From assembly GCF_018613415.1 (NCBI RefSeq), contig NZ_JAGGQG010000010.1, forward strand, positions 409,573-473,572: DNA of 64,000 nt. Reading direction: 5' to 3'. This DNA is from Bacillus sp. ISL-18. GTDB lineage: Bacteria > Bacillota > Bacilli > Bacillales > Cytobacillaceae. The position numbers were made by a program, and so were the translations under genes. Every line of letters starts with the position of its first letter. The first letter of the stretch is position 1. Shown one piece after another: positions 26,954 to 34,514 of this stretch. A model generated the notes under the pieces. That model did no database searches, was not told where the DNA came from, and was given only the letters and a program-made list of their open reading frames with translations.

Positions 26954-28039
26954 GTGGTGGTACCAATTGTCAGCTCGATTGAAATACTAGCTAATCGAAT
27001 CATTAAAGATGCTGTCCGAAATCAAGCAACCGATATTCACATTATTCCTCGTAAGAACGACACACTTGTTCAAATCCGTTTAACCAACAAACTCATTCCC
27101 AGATTGTCCCTCCCAAAAGATGAATGCGACAGGTTAATTTCACATTTTAAATTCACTGCGAATATGGACATCGGGGAAAGAAGACGCCCTCAAAGCGGTG
27201 CCGTTTTTTGTGAAGTAGACGGGCATTTAATGGGGCTTAGGCTTTCCACACTCCCTTCAAACAACAGAGAGAGCCTTGTCATCCGGCTTTTACCACAACA
27301 AGAGCAAATACCCTTCCACCAACTTTCATTATTCCCTTCTATGACAAGAAAGCTGTTAGCCCTGTTAAAACATGCACACGGATTAATCATTTTTACAGGT
27401 CCGACCGGATCAGGTAAAACGACAACACTTTATTCCCTGCTAAACGAAACCGCCCACCTCTTTCATCGGAATGTTATTACCCTCGAAGATCCTATCGAAA
27501 AAAACTATGACTCCGTCCTGCAAGTTCAAGTAAACGAAAAAGCTGGTGTGACTTATGCAGCCGGTTTAAAAGCGATTCTTCGCCATGATCCGGATATTAT
27601 CATGGTCGGGGAAATCAGGGATGCTGAAACAGCTAAAATCGCTGTAAGGGCCGCTCTTACTGGGCATCTGGTCCTTTCGACAATGCATACTCGAGATGCA
27701 AAAGGAGCCGTTTACCGTCTCCGTGAGTTTGGTGTGAACTGGCTAGAAGTTGAGCAAACATTAATTGCCGTTACGGCTCAGAGATTAGTAGAACTTACCT
27801 GCCCTTATTGTGAGGGAGAATGTTCGCCATTGTGCTATTCCTATGGGAGGTGGAAAAGAGCAAGTGTTTTCGAACTTTTATCCGGCCGGAACTTAAACAA
27901 TGTTATGAAAGCAGCCAAGGGTGAAATGTTTAACACACAATACCGTACCTTAAAAGAAGTTATTAACAAGGGCATTGCTCTTGGCTATATTCAAGAAACC
28001 GAGTATGAACGGCTGGTGTATGAAGATGAGCCGTCATAA
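26954..28039 (+). CDS. comGA: Competence pilus assembly ATPase ComGA
   Basis: Up to 361 aa secretion ATPase (PilB/GspE family). It shows Walker A GPTGSGKTTTLYSL near residue 155, the Asp box TLEDPIE, Walker B RHDPDIIMVGEIRDAETA and the His box LVLSTMHTRDA. It powers assembly of the ComG pseudopilus for DNA uptake. The start is unclear: two GTG codons at 26954-26959 lie within the AAGGTGGTG that looks like the ribosome binding site, and an ATT at 26966 would give MVSSIEIL, which aligns with the short B. subtilis start. Overlaps the comGB 5' fragment by 20 nt. A cysteine pair (CPYCEG) is present near the C-terminus. Confidence 0.93.
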   Translation: MVVPIVSSIEILANRIIKDAVRNQATDIHIIPRKNDTLVQIRLTNKLIPRLSLPKDECDRLISHFKFTANMDIGERRRPQSGAVFCEVDGHLMGLRLSTLPSNNRESLVIRLLPQQEQIPFHQLSLFPSMTRKLLALLKHAHGLIIFTGPTGSGKTTTLYSLLNETAHLFHRNVITLEDPIEKNYDSVLQVQVNEKAGVTYAAGLKAILRHDPDIIMVGEIRDAETAKIAVRAALTGHLVLSTMHTRDAKGAVYRLREFGVNWLEVEQTLIAVTAQRLVELTCPYCEGECSPLCYSYGRWKRASVFELLSGRNLNNVMKAAKGEMFNTQYRTLKEVINKGIALGYIQETEYERLVYEDEPS

Positions 28040-28145
28040 ATGGACTGTAAATGAACAAGCCCATTTCTTAAGAAGAACAGGAGATTTACTTCTACGCGGG
28101 TATCCAATTGCAGAAGTGACTGCACTTACAGATGCCATAGAATAA
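28020..28145 (+). pseudogene. comGB: comGB 5' fragment, interrupted by the mobile island
   Basis: ATG at 28020, overlapping the comGA end. It reads MKMSRHKWTVNEQAHFL, then GDLLLRGYPIAE, which is ComGB-like. After GAAG (28113-28116) the sequence belongs to the island and the frame stops at 28143-28145. Joined to 38023 onward the frame continues GYPIAE-AIESIALQLPANRKEE, matching the ComGB family. ComGB is the polytopic membrane platform of the competence pilus, so a lysogen with the island in place should lack a functional pilus. Confidence 0.88.
28107..28116. other. Left attachment site (attL) of the comGB island
   Basis: ATTGCAGAAG at the left junction resembles ATTGGTGAAG at the right junction (8 of 10 bases). 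Exchange within GAAG rejoins comGB exactly. A very short core is normal for large serine recombinases. Confidence 0.75.
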
Positions 28146-28217
28146 ACGCTTATGTATCAAGGGATTGAGGGTATAAAAAATCTTTTATCTCTTATTAAAC
28201 TAATATTTTTCTTAAAT

Positions 28218-28258
28218 AAAAAAAGCACCAACACAATTTTTTGTGCTAATGCTTTATT
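28218..28258 (-). terminator. Terminator at the left end of the island
   Basis: Minus-strand hairpin AGCATTAGCACAA/TTGTGTTGGTGCT with a run of seven T after it. It follows the zinc-ribbon gene and isolates island transcription from comGA. Confidence 0.75.
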
Positions 28259-28269
28259 TATGTATAAAT

Positions 28270-28518
28270 TTATCTCATTTCAATGAAGTTTAAAGCACCT
28301 TCTGGATATTCCCAAACTTCCCCTTCAATTTCAAATTCATGGTTACAATCAGGGCATTTAACTTCTTCAATAAAACTATACCCCATTTCTGGTCCCATTT
28401 GTCTTTCATTAGTTTCCTCATGTTCAATATCTTGAATTTTAAAATTAAGATTAAATTTTTCATCACAATTTGGACATTGAATTTCGGCACTATGACTAAT
28501 TGGTAAATTTAAAGCCAT
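28270..28518 (-). CDS. Small zinc-ribbon protein, unknown function
   Basis: 82 aa from the ATG at 28518 (GGGGAGG upstream); the longer frame to 28545 lacks a site. It has two CxxC pairs, CPNCDEKF near residue 15 and CPDCNHEF near residue 54, arranged as a single four-cysteine zinc ribbon. The C-terminus is acidic. Last gene of the minus-strand run of the island. Function not recognised. Confidence 0.7.
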   Translation of the reverse strand: MALNLPISHSAEIQCPNCDEKFNLNFKIQDIEHEETNERQMGPEMGYSFIEEVKCPDCNHEFEIEGEVWEYPEGALNFIEMR

Positions 28519-28664
28519 GTTAATTCCTCCCCGTATTTCCAACAATTAACTCTCTCTACATTTAATAGTATCAATCGAACTCTTATTTGTAAATCCAGTA
28601 GTATTCAAAAAAGAAGGTAATTCAAAGAAAAAAACCCCAATTCCAATAAAGGAAAAGGGGTTTA

Positions 28665-29060
28665 TTAAATATATCGGTAATCATTTTCGTCACCTTTAAC
28701 ATTGTAATATAATTCGGCAACGAATTTAGTTGTATTAATTCTCTTCTCAAATTCATTTTCGTTCATGTGAATATCAATTGCTTTTAAAAAGTGTTCCTTA
28801 CCGTTAAAAGTATTCTTTTGCCCAATTTGGAATTTTTCTAAGAAGTCATTTAGTTTAATATTGCCAATATGCAATTTAACCTGAATAGGATATTTTTCAA
28901 GTTGTCCATCATTTTTTGCTAAGCGACCAAGGTTACAAATAATAAAGCCTTTTTTCTCATTAATTGAACTGTAATCTTGTTCAACATAATAATGAATTGT
29001 ATCACCGTTCATCTTTGCCCTTAAATTAGGCGGTTCAATACTAACGACTATTCCCTTCAT
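28665..29060 (-). CDS. Unknown island protein
   Basis: 131 aa, soluble, mixed alpha/beta by eye, no membrane segment. Starts MKGIVVSIEPPNLRAKMNGD. The ATG overlaps the stop of the TerS-like gene as ATGA, so the two are coupled. A short inverted pair (AACCCC...GGGGTT) downstream at about 28632-28662 may act as a terminator. No family recognised. Confidence 0.65.
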   Translation of the reverse strand: MKGIVVSIEPPNLRAKMNGDTIHYYVEQDYSSINEKKGFIICNLGRLAKNDGQLEKYPIQVKLHIGNIKLNDFLEKFQIGQKNTFNGKEHFLKAIDIHMNENEFEKRINTTKFVAELYYNVKGDENDYRYI

Positions 29061-29545
29061 TCTTCCTCACCTTCATCATCATCTTCGTTAACAAACTGAA
29101 AATCACTTGGGTCTAATTCAATCGTATTACCATCTTCAATTAATAAGGCATCTTTAGGGGCATCTAATACACCGCCAACATTAATATCAATTGTCAAAGT
29201 CTTATTGTCCACTAAATCACCATCAACTTGCATTAGAAGCTTCAAAGCATTAATTCTATCTTGTGTACGGGACTTTAACCTAACTATTTCACCCGTTTTA
29301 GGGTTAACAACTTCGTCATAAGTTTCTTCGTTGATAATTTCCATTAACCTAGACCGTTTATCCTTAAGAGTCATAACAGCGTCTTTTTGGCGAATCTCAT
29401 TAATAAAAGTTTTAATTTCATTCTGCTTCAGCCAATTAGTTAAAGTGTTGCGGTGAACTTGTAGCTTATCAGCAATTTCAACCATTGGTTTATCATCAAT
29501 ATACATATAACAGAATTGCTTCTGTTGATTAGTTATTTCTTTCAT
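29057..29545 (-). CDS. Terminase small subunit-like HTH protein
   Basis: 162 aa. The N-terminal helix-turn-helix QQKQFCYMYIDDKPMVEIAD, then VHRNTLTNWLK, is typical of phBC6A51/TerS-type small subunits that recognise DNA for packaging. A second half with RLMEIINEET and ALKLLMQVDGDLVDNKT resembles the oligomerisation part of TerS. The C-terminus is acidic. No large terminase lies in the island, so the protein may redirect packaging by a helper phage, as TerS of phage satellites does, or may be a regulator. Confidence 0.6.
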   Translation of the reverse strand: MKEITNQQKQFCYMYIDDKPMVEIADKLQVHRNTLTNWLKQNEIKTFINEIRQKDAVMTLKDKRSRLMEIINEETYDEVVNPKTGEIVRLKSRTQDRINALKLLMQVDGDLVDNKTLTIDINVGGVLDAPKDALLIEDGNTIELDPSDFQFVNEDDDEGEEE

Positions 29546-29590
29546 TGTTCATTACCTCCAAATTAAAAAGGGTGGCAATTAAGCCAACCC

Positions 29591-30211
29591 TCAACTAATT
29601 TCTGCTTGAACTTCAGCAATCTTATCTTCAACTTCTCTTAAGTCTTGATTCATTTTACCTGAACGGTAAGCTTCAACATCTTGACGGTAAGTATTTAATC
29701 GTTCTGTGTGTGCTTCAGTAGCTTGTCTATATTCGGTAATAACCTTTTGACTGTCAACAAGGTCTAAACCTGTTAAATCAGGCTTTTGTGGTGTTTCAGA
29801 TATTAATTCAAACTCTTCATATTTGACTCCTTCAGTAACCATTAAATCAATAATTCGTTCATTCATCTTAGGTTGATATAAGCCATGTTCCAACATTTTA
29901 TATAGCTTCTTATCTGACTCATACAAAGCGGAACGTTCACCAGTAGATAATTCTTCGAATGATTTAATAGGGGTAACATCAACAACTTCAGCAAAGTTAT
30001 TTGTATTAACTCTTAGTAGTGTTCCGTCAATAGTATTAAGAAAACTATTGTCCCTATGTTCCTGTTTACCTCCAATCATACGACCAATTTCATTTTCAAT
30101 AATTTGCTTCTTACCTTGTAGCATATTTAATTCAGCTTTTTTGTCACTGTACCATTTTTCTGCTTCTCTCATCATTTTTTTCATAATTGGGTTTTTCATA
30201 TTCATTTCCAT
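29591..30211 (-). CDS. Coiled-coil island protein, unknown function
   Basis: 206 aa, no membrane segment. The N-terminal basic helix (MKKMMREAEKWYSDKKAELN) and the C-terminal helix (about residues 165-205, rich in Glu, Gln and Arg) look like coiled coils flanking a globular middle. It is first in a minus-strand run with the TerS-like gene (45-nt gap). No family recognised. Confidence 0.65.
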   Translation of the reverse strand: MEMNMKNPIMKKMMREAEKWYSDKKAELNMLQGKKQIIENEIGRMIGGKQEHRDNSFLNTIDGTLLRVNTNNFAEVVDVTPIKSFEELSTGERSALYESDKKLYKMLEHGLYQPKMNERIIDLMVTEGVKYEEFELISETPQKPDLTGLDLVDSQKVITEYRQATEAHTERLNTYRQDVEAYRSGKMNQDLREVEDKIAEVQAEIS

Positions 30212-30239
30212 CTATTATCACAATCCTTTTCTTTAATTA

Positions 30240-30850
30240 AGATACTTATTTAAAACAAGTAGTCGGACAACCAATCTTAACCTCACTGGATTAAATTTAA
30301 TTGGTTGCCCTCAAGTTGTTCTATACACATTTGCTTAATGTTGTTTACACTCAACATTCTCAAAGAGTAAATCATGTTCACCGTTACTGTTTCATCTTCT
30401 TAGCACTTAGGTTCGAGTTTTTCTTTTAACGGTAAATAGTTCACTCCATAAAACCCTTAAATCATTTAGACTTAAGGGTACTAGCAATGAACTAGAAAAC
30501 ATGAAAGAGGTAGGTTTTACAGAAGGTGTTCCAATCCTTCCAACCTAAAAATAAATACAATCACAATATGCCAAGTAAAACGAATGTTAGGATTCTGTGT
30601 AGAACTCCTATTAAAATTATTTGAAGGAATAACCATCTACACTTGGCTTTACAACCTTCATTAAGCCAACCAACCGTTTCCATAAGTTGATTGACTTTAG
30701 AAAGGAGTAAACACAATGACTAGTCAAGGTTGATTTCAATATCAAACCTTTATTGAAGCAACCAACCGTTAAAGGCTGATTACTTCTAAAAGGAAGGATA
30801 ATGTTATGACCAGCTAAAAGAAGCTGAATAGTTTAATGTCATTTCGGACA
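30240..30850 (-). ncRNA. Gene-free stretch dense in hairpins, candidate structured RNA
   Basis: About 610 nt without a credible gene. Complementary arms: CAACCAAT 30268-30275 with ATTGGTTG 30300-30307; ACCGTTA 30380 with TAACGGT 30427; ACCCTTAA 30453 with TTAAGGGT 30472; GCCAAGT 30570 with ACTTGGC 30641, enclosing TGTAGA 30598 with TCTACA 30636; AAGGTTGAT 30726 with ATCAAACCTT 30741; CAGCT 30811 with AGCTG 30822. It is flanked by minus-strand genes. Strand and function are inferred; a processed leader or a phage-type large RNA are possibilities. Confidence 0.35.
30671..30835. repeat. Imperfect direct repeat with two tiny start codons
   Basis: Two copies of GCCAACCAACCGTT/GCAACCAACCGTT, each followed by GATT.ACTT, a Shine-Dalgarno-like AAAGGAG or AAAAGGAAGG and ATGAC.AG. 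The resulting frames are only MTSQG and MTS. Spacing between copies is about 80 nt. The meaning is unknown. Confidence 0.5.
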
Positions 30851-30855
30851 AGTTT

Positions 30856-31194
30856 CTAATGTTCACCGTAACGAATTAAACCTAGCTGCATTTTTTCTCT
30901 TAACCTAGCATTTTTTATTTCAGCAATTTCTTCAATAAATTTAGCGTTATGTTTTCTGTTATCAAGTTGATTCATAAGCTTGTCATAACTTGAAACAACA
31001 TTAACGTTATTGATAGCGTCTTTATCGAACCAAGGCATTATGTGTTCCCACCTTGTACCATAACCATGTTTGTCCATTTGCGGTGAATTACGGTGTGCAA
31101 CAGGAACTATTTTCAAAACCTTTTCAGCATATTCAGGAAATTCTGGTGCTAATTCTGTTTCTATTACAACCCCCTTGTATGATACTTTAGCCAT
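30856..31194 (-). CDS. Unknown island protein (112 aa)
   Basis: 112 aa, soluble. AGGGG-type site and an ATG at 31194 (MAKVSYKGVVIETELAPEFP). It contains HGYGTRWEHIMPWFDKD, a motif not linked to a known family. It is flanked on both sides by long hairpin-rich non-coding stretches, and a promoter-like repeat lies 60 nt upstream. Function unknown. Confidence 0.6.
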   Translation of the reverse strand: MAKVSYKGVVIETELAPEFPEYAEKVLKIVPVAHRNSPQMDKHGYGTRWEHIMPWFDKDAINNVNVVSSYDKLMNQLDNRKHNAKFIEEIAEIKNARLREKMQLGLIRYGEH

Positions 31195-31252
31195 TTCTTT
31201 TTCAACCCCTTTTGATAATTTCTTAGTTGTTTTTAATTACGTTCTAATTAAC

Positions 31253-31294
31253 CCTTATACTTATTAATAAAGTGGGAATGTCTAAAATGCACAA
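31253..31294 (-). promoter_or_regulatory. Copy A of a 42-bp direct repeat, promoter-like on the minus strand
   Basis: Shares 22 identical bases (CCTTATACTTATTAATAAAG plus TG) and a partly conserved 20-nt flank with 31748-31789. On the minus strand it offers TAGACA and TATAAG as weak -35/-10 elements ahead of the 112-aa gene. Confidence 0.5.
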
Positions 31295-31745
31295 TTATCA
31301 GCCAAAATAGTTTCAAGAATTTTGAAATTATTTTTCAGTTAATGTATTTGAATTAGAGTAAATACCTATCGAAGATAGGTTAATGTTTGTTTATTATTAA
31401 TCTCTTTATTAATCAACCGTCTAGCATCATTTATTAAGTAGTAACGGTGAATAATCTTTAAGTAATAGAGAATAACCTACTAGTAATTTAGCCGTCCCAC
31501 AAGTAAATAACAGTATAGCTAAATCCTCAACTGCTAACGTTTCTTCAAACACTTGTACCTCTGATTTTTGGAAGTTAATTCTTCACAGGTAATACAGTAA
31601 CCTAACATGGATTTAAAAGAACCCATCTGATTAACTTTCGTACCGCAACGGACTAATCAGTATCCTTGTCTGTTTTTCAACTTGGAACAGTTCAGCTTCT
31701 AAACCAGTAGTGACTTAACTCTAATGATTAAGCCAGTTAAAAAAT
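31295..31745 (-). ncRNA. Second hairpin-rich gene-free stretch, candidate structured RNA
   Basis: About 450 nt between the two promoter-like repeats. Arms: TTTCAA 31311 with TTGAAA 31322; ACCTATC 31364 with GATAGGT 31374 (3-nt loop); ATTTAGC 31486 with GCTAAAT 31518; CTGATTA 31627 with TAATCAG 31654, enclosing CCG 31643 with CGG 31649. No credible coding frame is present. If copy B of the repeat is a promoter, the minus-strand transcript would cover exactly this stretch. Function unknown. Confidence 0.35.
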
Positions 31746-31747
31746 AT

Positions 31748-31789
31748 CCTTATACTTATTAATAAAGTGAGATGGTCAAATATGCACAA
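31748..31789 (-). promoter_or_regulatory. Copy B of the 42-bp direct repeat, promoter-like on the minus strand
   Basis: Minus strand shows TTGACC and TATAAG separated by 19 nt, better than copy A. It lies just after the terminator of the DUF262 gene and 495 bp from copy A. Confidence 0.5.
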
Positions 31790-31811
31790 CGATTTGAGGA
31801 GATTTTTGAAC

Positions 31812-31842
31812 AAAAAAAAGACTTCCCGAAGGAAGCTGTCTG
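31812..31842 (-). terminator. UUCG-loop terminator after the DUF262 gene
   Basis: Minus strand GCTTCC-TTCG-GGAAGT followed by CTTTTTTTT. The same hairpin occurs twice more in the island (34392-34416 and 35149-35174). Confidence 0.85.
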
Positions 31843-31870
31843 TTTGAATATTTAACGAAAGTTGTGTCCA

Positions 31871-33928
31871 TTACGATACATAAATAATTAAATCTTCTTC
31901 GTCAATATTTGTTTTTTCAAAAAGTGTAATTAAATTTTTTCGTTTTTGTTCATTGTTAATATTTGTATTTAGGTAAATATTTTCGCTTATTTTTCTAGGT
32001 TGATTGTTAAAATCGTTTTGGTTAAGTGAATGAAAACGTCTTGAAAGCAATTCTTCCTGATTTATTGCTTCTAAAAATGAATTAGAATCTAACTCATATA
32101 TCTTTCTAATTACCTTATGATATATGTCTGTAAAATCTCTAGCTTCGTAATTATCCGTCAGAAATACAAAAGAAGAAGGTCTTAAACTTGTCCAGTCATC
32201 GTCTAAAGTAACAATAGGTCTGTTATCATCATTTGTTACAAGTAAATCTAATTCAGGATAGTTCCAAGCTTCTTTGGCGTATTCAAATAAATCGTTTGCC
32301 CTTTTTAAAATTTCAGTTTGGTTCCAAGTGTCTAATTTTTGTAATCCCTTATTTAATCTAATTAAACTATCACCAAATCCACCAGGTAAATCTCTTTTTT
32401 CTGTAAAAAATTTATTACTCATATTTTTGTTATATCCCGTTAATGTAAGGTTCCCAATAGTATGCAAGTAAGTATTGTGTACTTCTTTCCAATTAGAACC
32501 TAAAGCATCTATCCATTTTTCACTTAAATTAGGGGATTGGGGCATAATATGTTCGATTGTAATTTCAGGGTCAATTTGCAATCTTTCTTTAGGGTTGCAA
32601 TGGTGTTCTAATTTGAACATAATATATTTTCTGTTTTTATTACTTAAATTATATATATCCTTCAAAAGGAAAGATTTTTTAAATTCATCATTATTCGGAA
32701 ATCTATGATTTCCTTTTTTATTAGCGAGAATAGTTTCAAACGATACAAGATGATTTTTTCTATCCAAATCCTTCACGATACTAACAAAAACTTTATTCAA
32801 TCCTTGAGTAGGGTATCCGCATATAACCCTTCTTATTAAATAGCTTTCGATTAAACGAAGTATTGAAATGAAATCGTCCTTAGACAAAAGTTGATTCTCA
32901 TAGTCGTAATACAAGGGTAAAATCAGAGGATAAATTATTTTTATATCAATACTATCTAAGTCTTTTAAACAATCATTTATTTCCTTATCCTTTTCGTTCT
33001 GCCTTAATATTCGTTCATAATAGCCTGCAAACTGTAATAATTCTTTCAATAAACTTTCGATTATTTCGGGTTCCCTTGAATATTGTTTAAAATACTCTTT
33101 AAAATCCTTATAAACACTTGTTTTCTTAGGAATTTTTTTAGTTTTAAATGTAAGGTAATCCCTAATAAAATTGGATAGTTCCCCTTTAATTTCTTCCCTA
33201 AGTTTTGTTTCAATAGGGAACCAATATTGGTTATAAATTTTCTTTTGAAAGCTGGCGGTTAAATCCATTAACAAAAAATTTCTTATTAAATCAGCTTCCG
33301 TAAGTTTTTCCCCTGTTGAATTTAAACTTTCAAAAATAAGTTGTGGGTCGTCATGTTCTCGTTCTAATGAAACCTCTACAATAATTAACTTGGCAATCCC
33401 TTCATAAAGTGCTTCAATATCACGCTGCCCACTCTTAATCGAATTATAGAAATACATATAATTATCTAAAATATTATGATACTCAACATCTATTTCAGTT
33501 TTGTTAATAAGTGAAAAATATACTTCCCTATCTTGTTTAGTTAATTGAAGTTTAATATATTCATCATCTTTTTTATCAGGGTTTACTAAATATTGGTTTA
33601 TTTCATTTGAAGTAATATTAGGATTTGGGTGTTCATCTAAATAATTCTTAATTGCTAATAGTAACAAGGAAATTGTTGTCAACCTTTGTTGCCCGTCTAT
33701 AATGGTTAAGGGTTTTACCTTAGTAACAGGTATATTTTGGTCAGAAATATGTACTATTGAACCAATAAAGTGATTTTTACTATTACTACCGCTTGCTTTT
33801 AAAATATCGGAAAACAATTGACCGCAATGAAGATGTGTCCACTTATATGTACGTTGATAAACGGGTATAACAAATTGTTGGTTTTGTATTCTAAGTAAAT
33901 GAAGAATACTTGTCTGCGAGGCTTGCAT
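31871..33928 (-). CDS. DUF262/DUF1524 protein, GmrSD-like type IV restriction enzyme
   Basis: 685 aa from ATG 33928 (GGGGG upstream). The N-terminal DUF262 domain has VIPVYQRTYKW near residue 22 and the nucleotide-binding motif TIIDGQQRLTTISLLLLA near residue 78. The C-terminal DUF1524 nuclease domain has HIMPQSPN and later GNLTLTGYNKN, the H...N part of an HNH-like site. Fused proteins of this kind (GmrSD, BrxU type) restrict phages with modified bases. It is the main candidate defence gene of the island. The target specificity cannot be read from the sequence. Confidence 0.85.
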   Translation of the reverse strand: MQASQTSILHLLRIQNQQFVIPVYQRTYKWTHLHCGQLFSDILKASGSNSKNHFIGSIVHISDQNIPVTKVKPLTIIDGQQRLTTISLLLLAIKNYLDEHPNPNITSNEINQYLVNPDKKDDEYIKLQLTKQDREVYFSLINKTEIDVEYHNILDNYMYFYNSIKSGQRDIEALYEGIAKLIIVEVSLEREHDDPQLIFESLNSTGEKLTEADLIRNFLLMDLTASFQKKIYNQYWFPIETKLREEIKGELSNFIRDYLTFKTKKIPKKTSVYKDFKEYFKQYSREPEIIESLLKELLQFAGYYERILRQNEKDKEINDCLKDLDSIDIKIIYPLILPLYYDYENQLLSKDDFISILRLIESYLIRRVICGYPTQGLNKVFVSIVKDLDRKNHLVSFETILANKKGNHRFPNNDEFKKSFLLKDIYNLSNKNRKYIMFKLEHHCNPKERLQIDPEITIEHIMPQSPNLSEKWIDALGSNWKEVHNTYLHTIGNLTLTGYNKNMSNKFFTEKRDLPGGFGDSLIRLNKGLQKLDTWNQTEILKRANDLFEYAKEAWNYPELDLLVTNDDNRPIVTLDDDWTSLRPSSFVFLTDNYEARDFTDIYHKVIRKIYELDSNSFLEAINQEELLSRRFHSLNQNDFNNQPRKISENIYLNTNINNEQKRKNLITLFEKTNIDEEDLIIYVS

Positions 33929-34146
33929 ATACAATTTACCCCCTTTAATAGTTTATTTAAAGTATATAGCAAATTTATCCTATATTGAATAAACTTTTAG
34001 AAAAATATACCTATTTCCGTTAATCTAAATATTTTAAGGGAAAATAACTCTGTCAAAAAAACAGAGATGAAAGGAAGTAGGTCTTTTTTAGTAGAAATTA
34101 TTGGATATAGTGCTATATAATTACCATAGAAAGTGAGGTGATTAAT

Positions 34147-34374
34147 ATGGAAATAAAACTAAAAGAACTTAGTGGTTCTTCAAATCATCATCAAGGCTAT
34201 GGTGCAGGTAGTGGAAGCATAATTAAAAAAGAATATGAGTGTCCATGTGGAAAAGGGAAAGTATTTTATGAAAAAGATGATATTCCAGGTTTTAGAGAAA
34301 GCGATATTTGGACTGATTGTAAAGAATGCGATGAGAAATACAAGTTTATAAGAGGTACAGCAATTTTAAAATAA
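34147..34374 (+). CDS. Small zinc-ribbon protein, unknown function
   Basis: 75 aa from the ATG at 34147 (GAGGTG upstream). It has two cysteine pairs, CPCGKGK and CKECDEKY, that could bind one zinc. First gene of a short plus-strand pair, transcribed away from the DUF262 gene, and followed by a UUCG terminator. Function not recognised. Confidence 0.68.
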   Translation: MEIKLKELSGSSNHHQGYGAGSGSIIKKEYECPCGKGKVFYEKDDIPGFRESDIWTDCKECDEKYKFIRGTAILK

Positions 34375-34391
34375 CGGGTACATAATTAATT

Positions 34392-34416
34392 TGGCTTCCT
34401 TCGGGGAGTCTTTTTT
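34392..34416 (+). terminator. UUCG-loop terminator
   Basis: GGCTTCC-TTCG-GGGAGTC followed by six T; second copy of the island's terminator hairpin. Confidence 0.85.
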
Positions 34417-34514
34417 AATGAAACAAAACCCAGCTAAAAATTGGAATAATCGTTCATAGTTTGAAGGAAAATAAATCCTTTAGTCGAAATATGATTATTA
34501 AAGGAGATGACTAA

